Shown here: positions 8,792 to 17,666 of the stretch, one piece after another | Layout: each line of letters begins with the position of its first letter | Numbering within the stretch: position 1 is the stretch's first letter | Source: Rhizobium lentis | GTDB taxonomy: Bacteria; Pseudomonadota; Alphaproteobacteria; Rhizobiales; Rhizobiaceae | DNA: 64,000 bases | NCBI RefSeq assembly: GCF_017352135.1 | Contig: NZ_CP071455.1 | Span: 558,001-622,000, forward strand | Direction of reading: 5' to 3' | Translations under genes and position numbers: made by a program | The notes under the pieces: generated by a model | The model's input: only the letters and a program-made list of their open reading frames with translations | What the model was told of the DNA's origin: nothing | Database searches by the model: none

Positions 8792-9574
8792 TTACTTTGT
8801 TGCGGGCTTGATGTGGCGAATGCGAGCGACGAGGCCAAAGGCGAAAAGACTGCCAAAGGCACCCTCAAGATCGAAGCCGGGAGTTTGGGCAAGCACGCGG
8901 CTGACCGCAGCCTCCAGGCTGGCGCGTTCTTTCAGGGCATGAAGGAAGGCGAAATGGCTGGCATCGAGGCGCAGAAATCGCAGGCTATCTTGGCCGCGCC
9001 AGAGCGCGATCCGCTCCGGTCGGCGGCTCAGACTCGCCAATGCTTCGATGTTTCCGCCGGCTTGATGCGCCTCCCATATGTCCAGCGCGGGCCAACGGCA
9101 AACCAGTAGGCGTAGCGAGGGCTGAAGAAATATCTGGGGAGCGGTGTCGGCTTCACCGTCCGCCAACTGCTCCAAGCGACAGCCCGGCAGCGCCGGCGCA
9201 TCCAGCGCCTCGGCAATCATCCATTCCAGCCGCGCCGTTTCGGCAATGAAGGGCATGGCGCGGATGCCATCGAAGTCGGCCAGGAAGCGAGGGAAACTCG
9301 TGCCATAGCGAACAAGCTGCGCTTCCTGCGGCGGATTATTCCGGATGAAGGCGCCGGCGACATGACGAAAGTAGTTCTCGCCCAGAAGCTGGACCGTGAT
9401 CGGAAAAACCGCGATCAAGGTCGCTGTCAGCGAGGCGAAGGTGTTGTTGCGGTAAATGTTGAACCGACGCAGCGGATCGAAAGCACCTTTCGCCAGCACT
9501 GGCGCAAGATCGCGGCCATCTTCACCGAGGATGGCTTGGGCGACCCGCGATTGCAGCGCGCAACTAGAGAGCAT
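8792..9574 (-). CDS. bufC: DUF2063 family MNIO partner protein (BufC/HvfC type)
   Basis: The family name comes from the N-terminal DNA-binding-like DUF2063 region (FNIYRNNTFASLTATLIAVFP, then FRHVAGAFIRNNPP). The C-terminal half is the second conserved part of the family. In bufferin-type operons this protein works with the MNIO enzyme in peptide recognition and modification. I chose ATG 9574 because GGAGGGTTGGCC lies just upstream. The start overlaps the end of the DUF692 gene by 11 bp. The protein is 260 residues, the usual family length. Symbol by family analogy. Confidence 0.85.
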   Translation of the reverse strand: MLSSCALQSRVAQAILGEDGRDLAPVLAKGAFDPLRRFNIYRNNTFASLTATLIAVFPITVQLLGENYFRHVAGAFIRNNPPQEAQLVRYGTSFPRFLADFDGIRAMPFIAETARLEWMIAEALDAPALPGCRLEQLADGEADTAPQIFLQPSLRLLVCRWPALDIWEAHQAGGNIEALASLSRRPERIALWRGQDSLRFLRLDASHFAFLHALKERASLEAAVSRVLAQTPGFDLEGAFGSLFAFGLVARIRHIKPATK

Positions 9575-10589
9575 GGCCAACCCTCCTTGCGCCGGAATGA
9601 TTGGCGAACACCGACGGCTTAATCGTCGCAAGCGCGGCGAGCGCCGGCATCGGGCCCGTCCGGTTGTCGGCCCGCAATGGCAGGATCATCCCCTCGAACC
9701 GGGTCGACTGTGGTGTCGGCCTTTCCGCCAGCATGCGGTCTTCGAAGGCGATCGACTGCGCCAGCATGTCGGCCCACATGGCTTCACCGAGGAGCACGTC
9801 GAGAGCGGGCACATCCGTATCCCATTCGATGAGCGTCGGACGCGGGCCGATCTTGCGGATCGCATGAGCATAGAGCGACCAGACAGCCGGCGGAACACGC
9901 GAACCGTGGTCGTCGATCAGTACGATATCGCCTTCGACCTCGTTGATCGCGTGCCCGGCAAGATGAATCTCCCCGATGGCGCACGCGGGAAGCTGGTCGA
10001 TGAAGGCTTTGGAATCGAAGCCGAGATTGCAGGCCGAGACGTGAACATTATTGATATCGAGAAGCAGCCCGCAGCCGGTGAGGCGCACGAGCTCGACTAA
10101 GAATTCCGCCTCGGTCATTGTCGAGTCCTCGAAGGCGACATAAGCAGAGAGGTTTTCGATGTAGACGCGCCGCTGGAGCGTATCCTGCAGTCGCGACACG
10201 TTGGCGCTCACGATGGCGAGGGCCTCTGCGTCATAACGCAGCGGCAGGAGATCATTCAGATAGGCGCCGTCGGCGGCGCTCCAGGCGAGATGCTCGGAGA
10301 CCAGGCCTGGCTGGAAACGCAGGCAGAGCTTGCGCATGCGCTCCAGATGGTCGCCGTCGAGACCGGAACTACTCCCGAGTGAAAGGCCAACGCCATGGAC
10401 GGACAGGGGATAGTTTTCCCGCAGCCGCTCCAGCGCGTCGACGGCCGCCGAGCCGCCCATGTAGTTTTCCGCGTGAACTTCAAGCCATCCCGCCGAGGGG
10501 CGGCGAGACAGCATTTCGCCGATATGCTGGGAGCGAAGACCGATGCCCGCGGCGGTTGGCACCGGATTGCTGGGATATATCTTGGACAT
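9564..10589 (-). CDS. bufB: DUF692 / MNIO multinuclear iron oxidase (BufB type)
   Basis: MNIO enzymes are TIM-barrel iron oxidases that modify cysteines or other residues of ribosomal peptides. The 341-residue protein keeps the metal-ligand motifs of the family: VHAENYMGG, SVHGVGLSLG, VSEHLAWS, YIENLSAY, LDINNVHVSA, GEIHLAGHA, DDHGSRV and LIEWD. AAAGGAGTAATCG precedes the ATG. It lies 32 bp after the DUF2282 peptide gene and overlaps the DUF2063 gene. The predicted substrate is the Cys-bearing peptide encoded upstream. No leader-independent substrate is visible elsewhere in the window. Symbol by family analogy. Confidence 0.9.
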   Translation of the reverse strand: MSKIYPSNPVPTAAGIGLRSQHIGEMLSRRPSAGWLEVHAENYMGGSAAVDALERLRENYPLSVHGVGLSLGSSSGLDGDHLERMRKLCLRFQPGLVSEHLAWSAADGAYLNDLLPLRYDAEALAIVSANVSRLQDTLQRRVYIENLSAYVAFEDSTMTEAEFLVELVRLTGCGLLLDINNVHVSACNLGFDSKAFIDQLPACAIGEIHLAGHAINEVEGDIVLIDDHGSRVPPAVWSLYAHAIRKIGPRPTLIEWDTDVPALDVLLGEAMWADMLAQSIAFEDRMLAERPTPQSTRFEGMILPLRADNRTGPMPALAALATIKPSVFANHSGARRVGHAL

Positions 10590-10621
10590 CGATTACTCCT
10601 TTGGTTGAAGTGGTGGAAAGG

Positions 10622-10891
10622 TCAGGCTTTGGGTTCGTTGCTTCCGCCGGTGATCTTCGTGCAGGTGCCGGCCGGCACGTAGATCCATGAATCCTTGGCG
10701 TTGTCGGCGGTGGCCGTGCCGGCGCAGGAGTGGCTGGCCGTCTGGCAGTCGTTCAGGCCGGCCTTGACGACGCCGAAGCACTTTTCGAACGAGAAATCCG
10801 GCTTGGCAGCCGGGCCGGCAAAGGCGCTGCCCGCAGCCACGGAGGCTGCGGCGGCAAGGGCCGAACTGATGAGAAGACGAGTGGTATTCAT
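10622..10891 (-). CDS. bufA1: DUF2282 bufferin-like exported peptide precursor
   Basis: This 89-residue precursor has a signal peptide ([20 protein letters not shown], cleaved after GSAFA) and a short mature part with four Cys in the family spacing: [26 protein letters not shown] and [15 protein letters not shown]2282 proteins of this form are described as bufferins, whose core cysteines are modified by MNIO enzymes and which bind copper. CAGGAG stands before the ATG. It is the first gene of a seven-gene minus-strand operon. A role in copper buffering is inferred from the family, not shown here. Confidence 0.88.
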   Translation of the reverse strand: MNTTRLLISSALAAAASVAAGSAFAGPAAKPDFSFEKCFGVVKAGLNDCQTASHSCAGTATADNAKDSWIYVPAGTCTKITGGSNEPKA

Positions 10892-10975
10892 GAGAAATCT
10901 CCTGGGTTACGTGAGGTCAAACCGCCATCGGCTTGCCTGTCTTCACCTTCCCAGAAGTCAGTCGTCACCTGAAAT

Positions 10976-11008
10976 GCTGTCTCTGCATGATTTCGATACG
11001 CTGTCTCT
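10976..11008 (-). promoter_or_regulatory. Direct repeats upstream of the DUF2282 operon
   Basis: The 9-mer GCTGTCTCT (minus strand AGAGACAGC) occurs at 10976-10984 and again at 11000-11008, 24 bp apart, and is followed in both cases by AT-rich DNA. The repeats are 85-117 bp before the peptide start codon. They may be a regulator site or promoter boxes. No sigma-70 -10/-35 pair with standard spacing is obvious. Confidence 0.35.
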
Positions 11009-11033
11009 ATGCGTCGCGGCTGATCCTCACGAC

Positions 11034-11058
11034 AAAAACCCCCCGCCGGAGGCGGGGG
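11034..11058 (-). terminator. Rho-independent terminator for the patatin/bdhA transcript
   Basis: On the minus strand, CCCCCGCC-TCC-GGCGGGGG forms an 8-bp GC stem with a 3-base loop and is followed by a run of T (A tract at 11034-11038). It lies 46-70 bp after the patatin gene stop and upstream of the DUF2282 operon, so it separates the two transcripts. Confidence 0.8.
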
Positions 11059-11103
11059 CTCAAGTTGCAGGCGGGAGGCGGGACTTTCTGAGATAGCCGA
11101 GGA

Positions 11104-12177
11104 TCAGAGATAGCGTTCGCGGACGTCCACTGTCGATCGTTTGCCGATATCCTGGTAATTCGTTTGCAGCCAGAGGTCAGCGCATCGGCGGCCGCGATCC
11201 CTCAAGTCCATGAGCGCTCCCCAGTCGGCGTTCAGCTTGCTCGCGACGCTGAGGTTTTTCATCGCCTCGTCGTCTGAGATACCGTGCACGAAAATGCGCT
11301 TGAGATTGGAAGGCGGCGTCGCTGCCGTGTCGATCAGCTGTGTGACGAAGGCCACCGCACGCATTTCCCTCAGCAATGACGAATTGAAACTGATCTCATT
11401 GATTCGATTGAGAATCTCTCCAGCCGTGCGCGGCAGTTCCGTTCGTTCAATCGGATTTATGTGAACCACGATCACGTCGGGCGTGTCGCAGCCGTAAATC
11501 AGCGGGAAGATCGCGGGATTACCCATATAGCCACCGTCCCAATAGGCTTCCCCTCCGATTTCCACCGCTTGGAACAAGAATGGCAGACAGGCTGACGCCA
11601 TGATGGCATCGATCGAGAGTTCGTCGTTCCCGAACACCTTTACCTTGCCGGTGCGAACGTTTGTGGCACAGATGCTGAGCTTGACAGGGCAGCGTGCCAT
11701 CCGGATTGCCTCCAGATCGATCGACTGTTCCAGCACCTGCCGCAGGGGATTGAAATTGAAGGGGTTGAACTGGTAAGGCGACATCAGCCGTGTCACCAGG
11801 TCGAACATGATGAAGGCCGGCGAGAATTCCAACGATTTGGAGCCTGTCAGGCGGTCGAGCAGGGTTGGCTGCAAAGGTCCGGATGCGGCTGCATGGCTGA
11901 CGCGGCGCCAGAAATTGGCAAGCGCGGTCTGTGCTCCGCTGCGCCCGCCCTCGGCGAGGCCATAGGCTGCGACCGCAGCATTCATAGCGCCTGCGCTGGT
12001 CGCCACAATGCCTTCAAATGAAAGGCTCGGCTCGTCCAGCAGCCGGTCGAGCACTCCCCACGTAAAGGCGCCATGCGCGCCGCCGCCCTGCAGCGCAAGA
12101 TTGATCGTCCGCGGCTCCCGCTCGGCGAGCGAAGAGTCGGGCTGCATTTTGAGCTTTGCACCCACATGTTTGTTCAC
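11104..12177 (-). CDS. Patatin-like phospholipase
   Basis: The family hydrolyses acyl esters with a Ser-Asp dyad. The oxyanion loop is NLALQGGGAHGAFTWGVLD near residue 25. The nucleophile lies in IVATSAGAMNAAV, where the first Gly of GxSxG is Ala. The catalytic Asp is in YWDGGYMGNPA. I chose the GTG at 12177 because GGAGG lies seven bases upstream; this gives a 357-residue protein. It starts 29 bp after the 3-hydroxybutyrate dehydrogenase gene, and this pair recurs in rhizobia. A part in storage-polymer or lipid turnover is inferred from the partner. No signal peptide is evident, so it probably acts in the cytoplasm. Confidence 0.88.
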   Translation of the reverse strand: MNKHVGAKLKMQPDSSLAEREPRTINLALQGGGAHGAFTWGVLDRLLDEPSLSFEGIVATSAGAMNAAVAAYGLAEGGRSGAQTALANFWRRVSHAAASGPLQPTLLDRLTGSKSLEFSPAFIMFDLVTRLMSPYQFNPFNFNPLRQVLEQSIDLEAIRMARCPVKLSICATNVRTGKVKVFGNDELSIDAIMASACLPFLFQAVEIGGEAYWDGGYMGNPAIFPLIYGCDTPDVIVVHINPIERTELPRTAGEILNRINEISFNSSLLREMRAVAFVTQLIDTAATPPSNLKRIFVHGISDDEAMKNLSVASKLNADWGALMDLRDRGRRCADLWLQTNYQDIGKRSTVDVRERYL

Positions 12178-12206
12178 GATCGAACCTCCGTGTCTTAAAT
12201 AGTAGG

Positions 12207-13037
12207 TCAGTGGGCAGTCCAGCCGCCGTCGACAGGGATCGCCGTGCCTGTGATCGATCCGGCAAGATCGCTGCAGAGAAAGACGGCAAGCGCGCCCATT
12301 TCCTCGACGGTGGCAAAGCGCCTCGTCGGCTGGTCCTTCAGGAAGACGTCGCGGATCACCGCGTCCCGCGGGATGTTGTGCGACTTCGCCTGATCCTCGA
12401 TCTGGTGTTCGACAAGCGGCGTCCAGACGTAGCCGGGGCAGATCGCATTGGATGTCACCCCGTATTCCGCGCCTTCGAGCGCAATCGTTTTGGTGAAGCC
12501 GACAATGCCGTGTTTTGCCGCCACATAGGCGGATTTGAAGGGGGACGCGACCAATCCATGGGCGGAGGCAACGTTGACGATCCGGCCATAGCGGTTGGCG
12601 CACATGTTGTCGAACGTCGCTTGAACGAGATGGAAGGCTGAGGAAAGATTGATAGCAAGTATCGCGTCCCACTTTTCCGGCGGAAACTTTCCGAGTGGCG
12701 AAACATGCTGGATGCCGGCATTGTTGACGACAATGTCCACCTGCCCAAAACGGGCGACCGCCCTCTCGACCATCATGCGGATCGCTTCCGGCTTCGACAT
12801 GTCAGCGGCGTCATAGGCAACATCGACGTCGTTATCGGTGGCAATGCCGTCGCGCAGCATCTCGATCTCGGCAGGGTCGCCGAAGCCGTTCAACATCACG
12901 GCGGCCCCCGCCCTTGCAAGCGCATGTGCAATGCCAAGGCCGATCCCGCTGGTCGAGCCAGTGACTATGGCGCTACGCCCTTCCAAGGGCCTGCGGCCAA
13001 CGAGAGTATCAGTTACGGGATCAAAGGCGTTCAGCAT
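12207..13037 (-). CDS. bdhA: D-3-hydroxybutyrate dehydrogenase (SDR)
   Basis: It converts 3-hydroxybutyrate and NAD to acetoacetate. The NAD-binding motif is VTGSTSGIGLGIA near residue 26, NNAGIQHV is the structural motif, and SAYVAAKHG supplies the catalytic Tyr-x3-Lys. SAHGLVASPFKSAYVAAKHG is the form seen in 3-hydroxybutyrate dehydrogenases rather than general SDRs. Length is 276 residues, slightly long because of an N-terminal extension (LNAFDPVTDTLVG). It heads a two-gene unit with the patatin gene and is divergent from a LysR gene 181 bp away. Growth on stored polyhydroxybutyrate is the likely context. Confidence 0.85.
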   Translation of the reverse strand: MLNAFDPVTDTLVGRRPLEGRSAIVTGSTSGIGLGIAHALARAGAAVMLNGFGDPAEIEMLRDGIATDNDVDVAYDAADMSKPEAIRMMVERAVARFGQVDIVVNNAGIQHVSPLGKFPPEKWDAILAINLSSAFHLVQATFDNMCANRYGRIVNVASAHGLVASPFKSAYVAAKHGIVGFTKTIALEGAEYGVTSNAICPGYVWTPLVEHQIEDQAKSHNIPRDAVIRDVFLKDQPTRRFATVEEMGALAVFLCSDLAGSITGTAIPVDGGWTAH

Positions 13038-13218
13038 ATCCGCTCTCCACTACGATCGACTACGCCGTCTGGCGTCTTGCAATCACAATGGTCGACGGGA
13101 CTTCGCTTTAGAAATGCCAGTCTGGTATGGAATTGATAAATCCATGGCATTGGAGGAGAATGCCGCCCGCGGAGAATATTGAGGGCATTGCAAATAGAAT
13201 TCATGCCGAGGGGCGGCG

Positions 13219-14115
13219 ATGGATATTCACCATATAAGGTATTTCCTGGCGGTGTGTGAAACGCGAAACTTCACGCGCGCAGCCGAAAAGTGCAATGTTA
13301 CTCAGCCAGCGCTCAGTCGCGCCATCCAGCAGCTGGAGGATGAGGTGGGCGGCCTGATGTTCCGTCGGGAGCGCAATCTCACCCACATAACAGATCTCGG
13401 GAACCTTCTTCGCCCACGATTCCAGCAGATCCAGGACGAGTTGATGGGTGTGCGCACCGAGGCTTCGCGATTTCTCTGTCTTAGTGAAGCACCGCTCAAG
13501 GTCGGCATCATGTGCACGATCGGACCGCGCCGGTTCACCGGTCTGCTCACCGACTTCAACATGCGCCACAAGGGAATCCAGCTGCAACTGATCGAGGGCG
13601 TGCCCGCCCGATTGTCCGATCTGCTGGAGACCGGCGAAATCGATGTGGCGCTGATGTCGACGGCAACGAGCTTTCCGGAACGCTTCGACGTGACCTCGCT
13701 CTTTCGCGAGAGGTTCATGCTCGCTTTCCCCGCCGGCCATCGCCTCGGCCAATATGATGCCATTCCCATAGCGGCGATCGACGGTGAGATCTATCTGCGT
13801 CGTGTCAACTGCGAATATTGGGATTACCTCACGGATCTCTGCAACGCACAAGGCGTGAAGACCCTCGTTTCCTACTCCAGCGAGCGCGAAGACTGGATCC
13901 AGAACCTGGTCGCCGGTGGTCTTGGTATCTGTTTCATCCCCGAATACAGCGCGGTTATCCCAGGCTTGCAGGTGCGACCTGTCGCGGACCCGGAAGTTTC
14001 GCGGGAGGTCTGCCTCGTGACGGTCGCGGGTCGTCGCTTCTCCCCGGCGGTTTCAGTCTTTGTCGGCGCCGTGAAATCCTACGGCTGGGCGAGCGCGACA
14101 GGCCGTTCGCACTGA
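13219..14115 (+). CDS. LysR-family regulator
   Basis: This 298-residue protein has the HTH at residues 3-60 (IRYFLAVCETRNFTRAAEKC, TQPALSRAIQQLED). The effector domain holds two Cys ten residues apart (NCEYWDYLTDLCNA near 195-205), close to the C-x8-C redox pair of OxyR. ICFIPEY and other segments are typical of the family. It is divergent from bdhA, and the 13038-13218 interval should carry both promoters. It may regulate bdhA/patatin or the downstream cupin gene. A thiol-based signal is possible but unproven. Confidence 0.88.
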   Translation: MDIHHIRYFLAVCETRNFTRAAEKCNVTQPALSRAIQQLEDEVGGLMFRRERNLTHITDLGNLLRPRFQQIQDELMGVRTEASRFLCLSEAPLKVGIMCTIGPRRFTGLLTDFNMRHKGIQLQLIEGVPARLSDLLETGEIDVALMSTATSFPERFDVTSLFRERFMLAFPAGHRLGQYDAIPIAAIDGEIYLRRVNCEYWDYLTDLCNAQGVKTLVSYSSEREDWIQNLVAGGLGICFIPEYSAVIPGLQVRPVADPEVSREVCLVTVAGRRFSPAVSVFVGAVKSYGWASATGRSH

Positions 14116-14311
14116 CGGCCGTATTTTTTACCGAGCCTTGGGAGCATAGCCTGGCAAGCTGCCGGGCATTCGGTGTTTCCGCCGCGGCTGACAATAGCTT
14201 GCGGCTATCGAAATCAAAAGCATCTGGCATTTCTCTTTCGATCGGCGCTCCGCCAGTCTTCGAACATGCTCGGCACCGTCCTCGCCGGGCTCCAACAAGG
14301 AGAAACCGCTG

Positions 14312-14800
14312 ATGAAGCCCGTATTGAAAATCGACCGCATGTCCCTCGCCGCTCTCGCATTCGCTGCAGTGGTCCTCGGCGCCGGCCTGCCCGCCGCGTC
14401 CGCCATGGCGGGCGAATGCCCGGCTGATCAGGTCACTGAAGATGGCATGAAGCCTGGCCCGATGATGCCGAAGGGCGTCTCCGACAGCGTCGTCAAGACA
14501 ATCGATCTCTCGTCCAAGGGCGAAGCCTGGAAGGGCAGCATACTGCGCATGCGCAAGCTCGTCGTGCAGCCGGGCGGCATCGTTCCCTGGCATTCGCACG
14601 AGATGCGCCCGGCCAATATCCTGATCATCTCCGGCTCGATCACGGAATACAGCAGCACCTGCAAGGTGCCGATCCTGCACAAGAAGGGCGAGGTGACGGC
14701 CGAGTTTGGACATCTCTCCCATTGGTGGAAGAACAATGGCAAGGCTTCGGCCGTGCTCTATTCCTCCGACATACTGAGCCCCGGAAATGCACACCGATGA
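14312..14800 (+). CDS. Exported cupin-domain protein
   Basis: This 162-residue protein has a signal peptide ending around ASAMAG and a single cupin core: VVQPGGIVPWHSHEMRPANI supplies the metal-ligand His pair, followed by IISGSITEY. AACAAGGAGAAACCGCTG precedes the ATG. Small periplasmic cupins of this kind bind a metal but their reactions are rarely known. It stands 100 bp before an MFS gene on the same strand and may be co-transcribed with it. Confidence 0.8.
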   Translation: MKPVLKIDRMSLAALAFAAVVLGAGLPAASAMAGECPADQVTEDGMKPGPMMPKGVSDSVVKTIDLSSKGEAWKGSILRMRKLVVQPGGIVPWHSHEMRPANILIISGSITEYSSTCKVPILHKKGEVTAEFGHLSHWWKNNGKASAVLYSSDILSPGNAHR

Positions 14801-14900
14801 CGCGGCGATGTAACGGTTGCCCTTTATCTGAAGCAGCCCCATCGCTCGCCGGCGTTTCCCTCGCACTGGCAGGGAAACGCCGCATCCCGGAGGAACAAGC

Positions 14901-16106
14901 ATGACCGACATCGAACAGCCGCTCACGGCATCCGTTCAAGAGCGCCGGACCATTCACGCCGACAGTTGGCGCTTTGGACTGATCGCACTCATCGCCTTTT
15001 TGACCTTGGTCGACCTCTTTGCGGCGCAAGCCGTATTGCCTTCTCTGGTCGAGAGGTTTCAGGTCAGCCGCGCAACGATGGGTTTCGCCGTCAATGCCAG
15101 CACCCTCGGTATGGCGCTCGCCGGTCTGCTCGTCGCCTTCGTCGGCAGCGGCCTGGACCGGCGCAACGGCATCTGGATCAGCCTCGCGATCCTGTCCGTG
15201 CCAACGACGCTTCTGGCATTTACCGACAACATCATCGTCTTTGCCGCGCTGCGAGTACTTCAGGGGCTTTGCATGTCGACGGCCTTCACGCTGACGGCCG
15301 CCTATCTGTCGGAGCATTTCTCCGCCGGAAAGGCCTCCACGGCCCTAGCCGCCTATGTCACCGGCAATGTTGCCAGCAACCTCTTCGGCCGCATGCTGTC
15401 CGCTGCCGTCGCAGGCATTGGCGGCCTCTCGATAAATTTTCTGGTGTTTGCCGCCCTCAACCTCCTCGGCGCCGCCCTGGTTTGGTTCACGCTCAAAAGG
15501 ACGACCAGCATGATGCGGAGCGATGATCGCGGGAACCTCACCATGCGCATCTGGGGCGGACATCTTGCCGATCCAAAGCTGCGACGCGTCTTCGCTATCG
15601 GCTTCCTCATCCTCTTCGTGTTCATCGGCACCTACACCTATGTCAACTTTCGGATTGTCACCCTCGGGGTACGCCCGATGGCGCTCGGCCTTGTCTATCT
15701 CGTCTTCCTTCCGTCGATCTTCACCACGCCTTTCGCCGGCAGGCTCGCAAGCGCTGTGGGGCCGGCAACCGGAATCGTGCTGACGCTTGCGATTGCCATC
15801 GTCGGACTCGTCGCGCTTCTCAGTGCGTATTTGCCGGTCATCCTGATCGGTTTGACACTGGTGGCGGTCGGCACCTTCCTCGCACAGGCAATGGCAACCG
15901 GCGTCGTCGGTCAACATGCCAGGGGCGACAAGGCTGGAGCGAGCGGCATCTACCTCGCATCCTACTATACCGGAGGCATGGCCGGCAGTGTGGTTCTCGG
16001 TCAGGTCTACGATCACGTCGGCTGGAACGCATCCGTCTACGTGCTTATCGCAGCTCTGGCGGTAGCGATGCTGCTCGCGGGTTCGCTAAGCGCCCCGCAC
16101 CGATAG
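14901..16106 (+). CDS. MFS transporter
   Basis: This 401-residue protein has about twelve membrane helices. FGLIALIAFLTLVDLFAAQA is the first helix and GSGLDRRNGIWI occupies the loop 2-3 position of the major facilitator superfamily. The internal repeat and the length fit drug/metabolite:H+ antiporters of the YnfM type, though the substrate cannot be read from sequence. GGAGGAACAAGC precedes the ATG. It follows the exported cupin gene and precedes a DUF302 gene. Confidence 0.88.
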   Translation: MTDIEQPLTASVQERRTIHADSWRFGLIALIAFLTLVDLFAAQAVLPSLVERFQVSRATMGFAVNASTLGMALAGLLVAFVGSGLDRRNGIWISLAILSVPTTLLAFTDNIIVFAALRVLQGLCMSTAFTLTAAYLSEHFSAGKASTALAAYVTGNVASNLFGRMLSAAVAGIGGLSINFLVFAALNLLGAALVWFTLKRTTSMMRSDDRGNLTMRIWGGHLADPKLRRVFAIGFLILFVFIGTYTYVNFRIVTLGVRPMALGLVYLVFLPSIFTTPFAGRLASAVGPATGIVLTLAIAIVGLVALLSAYLPVILIGLTLVAVGTFLAQAMATGVVGQHARGDKAGASGIYLASYYTGGMAGSVVLGQVYDHVGWNASVYVLIAALAVAMLLAGSLSAPHR

Positions 16107-16203
16107 ATCCCAACTTTCCGTGGTAGCCGGAATAGGGGTCGCCCCTTCCATACGGAAGCCGGCGACGAGTTTGAATGAGACACAACCGAAAGGAGTAAAT
16201 GAC

Positions 16204-16683
16204 ATGCAAAGAATGATCAGACTATTGTTCATGGCCGCGCTTTCATTGGCAGGAATTCTGTCGGCATCAGCCACTATCGTCCAGGCAGGTGCCCGGGACG
16301 GTGTCGTTGTTCTGAAGAGTCGCTATTCGGTCGACGAGACTGTCACAAAGATCAAAGGCAGCGTCGCAGAGAAGGGCATAATGCTGTTCGATGATATCGA
16401 TCAAGCAAGGCTCGGCAACGCGGCTGGCAACAAGGTCCGTCCATCGCGGCTGATCCTGTTCGGCAATCCGGCGCTCGGAACGACGTTCATCACCGCAAAT
16501 CCAGTGGCCGGGCTCGATTGGCCCGTCAGAGTTCTCGTTTACGAAGCGAAGGATGGAACGGTCCGTGTTGCCTATACGGATTTTAACTGGATCGCGCGAC
16601 GCCATGGCATCACCAGCCGGGAGAAGGAGTTCAAGATGGCGTCCGAGGTCATCAAAGCGGTGACGGATCCGGTCCATCAATGA
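16204..16683 (+). CDS. Exported DUF302 protein
   Basis: After a signal peptide (MQRMIRLLFMAALSLAGILS...VQA) this 159-residue protein is a DUF302 domain: VVLKSRYSVDETVTKIKGSV near the N-terminus, GIMLFDDIDQ, and RLILFGNPALGTTFITANP. These are family hallmarks. DUF302 proteins have unknown function and are often found with redox or metal genes. The ATG at 16204 is preceded by AAAGGAGTAAATGAC. It lies 97 bp after the MFS gene. Confidence 0.85.
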   Translation: MQRMIRLLFMAALSLAGILSASATIVQAGARDGVVVLKSRYSVDETVTKIKGSVAEKGIMLFDDIDQARLGNAAGNKVRPSRLILFGNPALGTTFITANPVAGLDWPVRVLVYEAKDGTVRVAYTDFNWIARRHGITSREKEFKMASEVIKAVTDPVHQ

Positions 16684-16982
16684 GGTCATGGCGATGCGGT
16701 GATAAATGGGGAGGGAGCGACTTCCTCCTCATTGCGGATGTTGCAGAGAGGTTACCATCCGAGGCTGACCTTGATGGTTGGTTGAGAACCTTCCAGGCGC
16801 GATGCTGACTTTGGTCTAGATTCTACTGGTTCTGATGAACGTTGCTCGCCACGGACTTCGCAATGCCCACGGTCCGCTGGTGGCCCCAGACCTGCTGATC
16901 ATCGTATACAACGGGAAGCTCTGCGCGTTCGCCGACTGGTATAAGGCTACCAACCATCTCGTGGGACGAGTTGTTCAGCAGC

Positions 16983-17666
16983 TTATCGATGTGCGACTTG
17001 GGACGCTGCTGACATCAATTCTTCGGCACTCGGCGCCCGGCATATATTTTGGCCTTCCTCTTCGGCTTCTGTAAAACTCCAGCGCACAGTGCCTTCCCGA
17101 TCGAGCAGGAACTCGCCGATAAGCGGCATGTGACCGGCGATCATAATCTGCCGGTCGGCCGCCGTAATTTCATACCGGTCCTTTTTTTCAAGAAAGTCGC
17201 CCGCTGCAGGCGGGTTCATCGGCACGGGCAATTCCCCGGGCAGATCGATCCGCATTGCCATGACCGCGTCCATTCCGAGCTTGTGCGGCCATTCGGTTTC
17301 ATTCTCCGTGAACTCGAGGATGGGTAGACCAAAGGCGCGATGCGAAGCCCCCTCCGGGTCGGATGCGCTAAGAAGGCCGGGTAGCGGATGGTAGCGGAAG
17401 TAGAGCCGCGCCCGCTCGACTGGCGTCTTGACCACGGCGAGACATTCGATGCCTTTCTCCTTAAGGGCCGGGTTGAGTTGCGCCATCGCCGAGACATGAC
17501 GCCGGCAGAACGGACAGTGTAGGCCTCGAAACAAACCGATCAGTAACGGGCTGCGGCCTCGAAAATCATCAAGCGCGATCTTGCCTTCGCGCGAGATCGC
17601 GTCGAATATAACATTCGGTGCCCGTTCGCCCGGCTGCAGCGGGCGGTCGACACTACTCGTGGACAT
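16983..17666 (-). CDS. Peroxiredoxin-like AhpC/TSA-family protein
   Basis: The thioredoxin fold has the motif GLFRGLHCPFCRRHVSAM near residue 47, where CxxC replaces the usual TxxC of peroxiredoxins. APNVIFDAIS and LLIGLF are the first strands. The C-terminal third (RWSFTEAEEEGQNI) is like other AhpC/TSA-like proteins of soil bacteria. ATG 17666 is preceded by GAGGAGG. It overlaps the 90-residue gene upstream by 14 bp, so the two form a coupled unit. A thiol-disulphide or peroxide function is likely; its reductant is unknown. Confidence 0.85.
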   Translation of the reverse strand: MSTSSVDRPLQPGERAPNVIFDAISREGKIALDDFRGRSPLLIGLFRGLHCPFCRRHVSAMAQLNPALKEKGIECLAVVKTPVERARLYFRYHPLPGLLSASDPEGASHRAFGLPILEFTENETEWPHKLGMDAVMAMRIDLPGELPVPMNPPAAGDFLEKKDRYEITAADRQIMIAGHMPLIGEFLLDREGTVRWSFTEAEEEGQNICRAPSAEELMSAASQVAHR

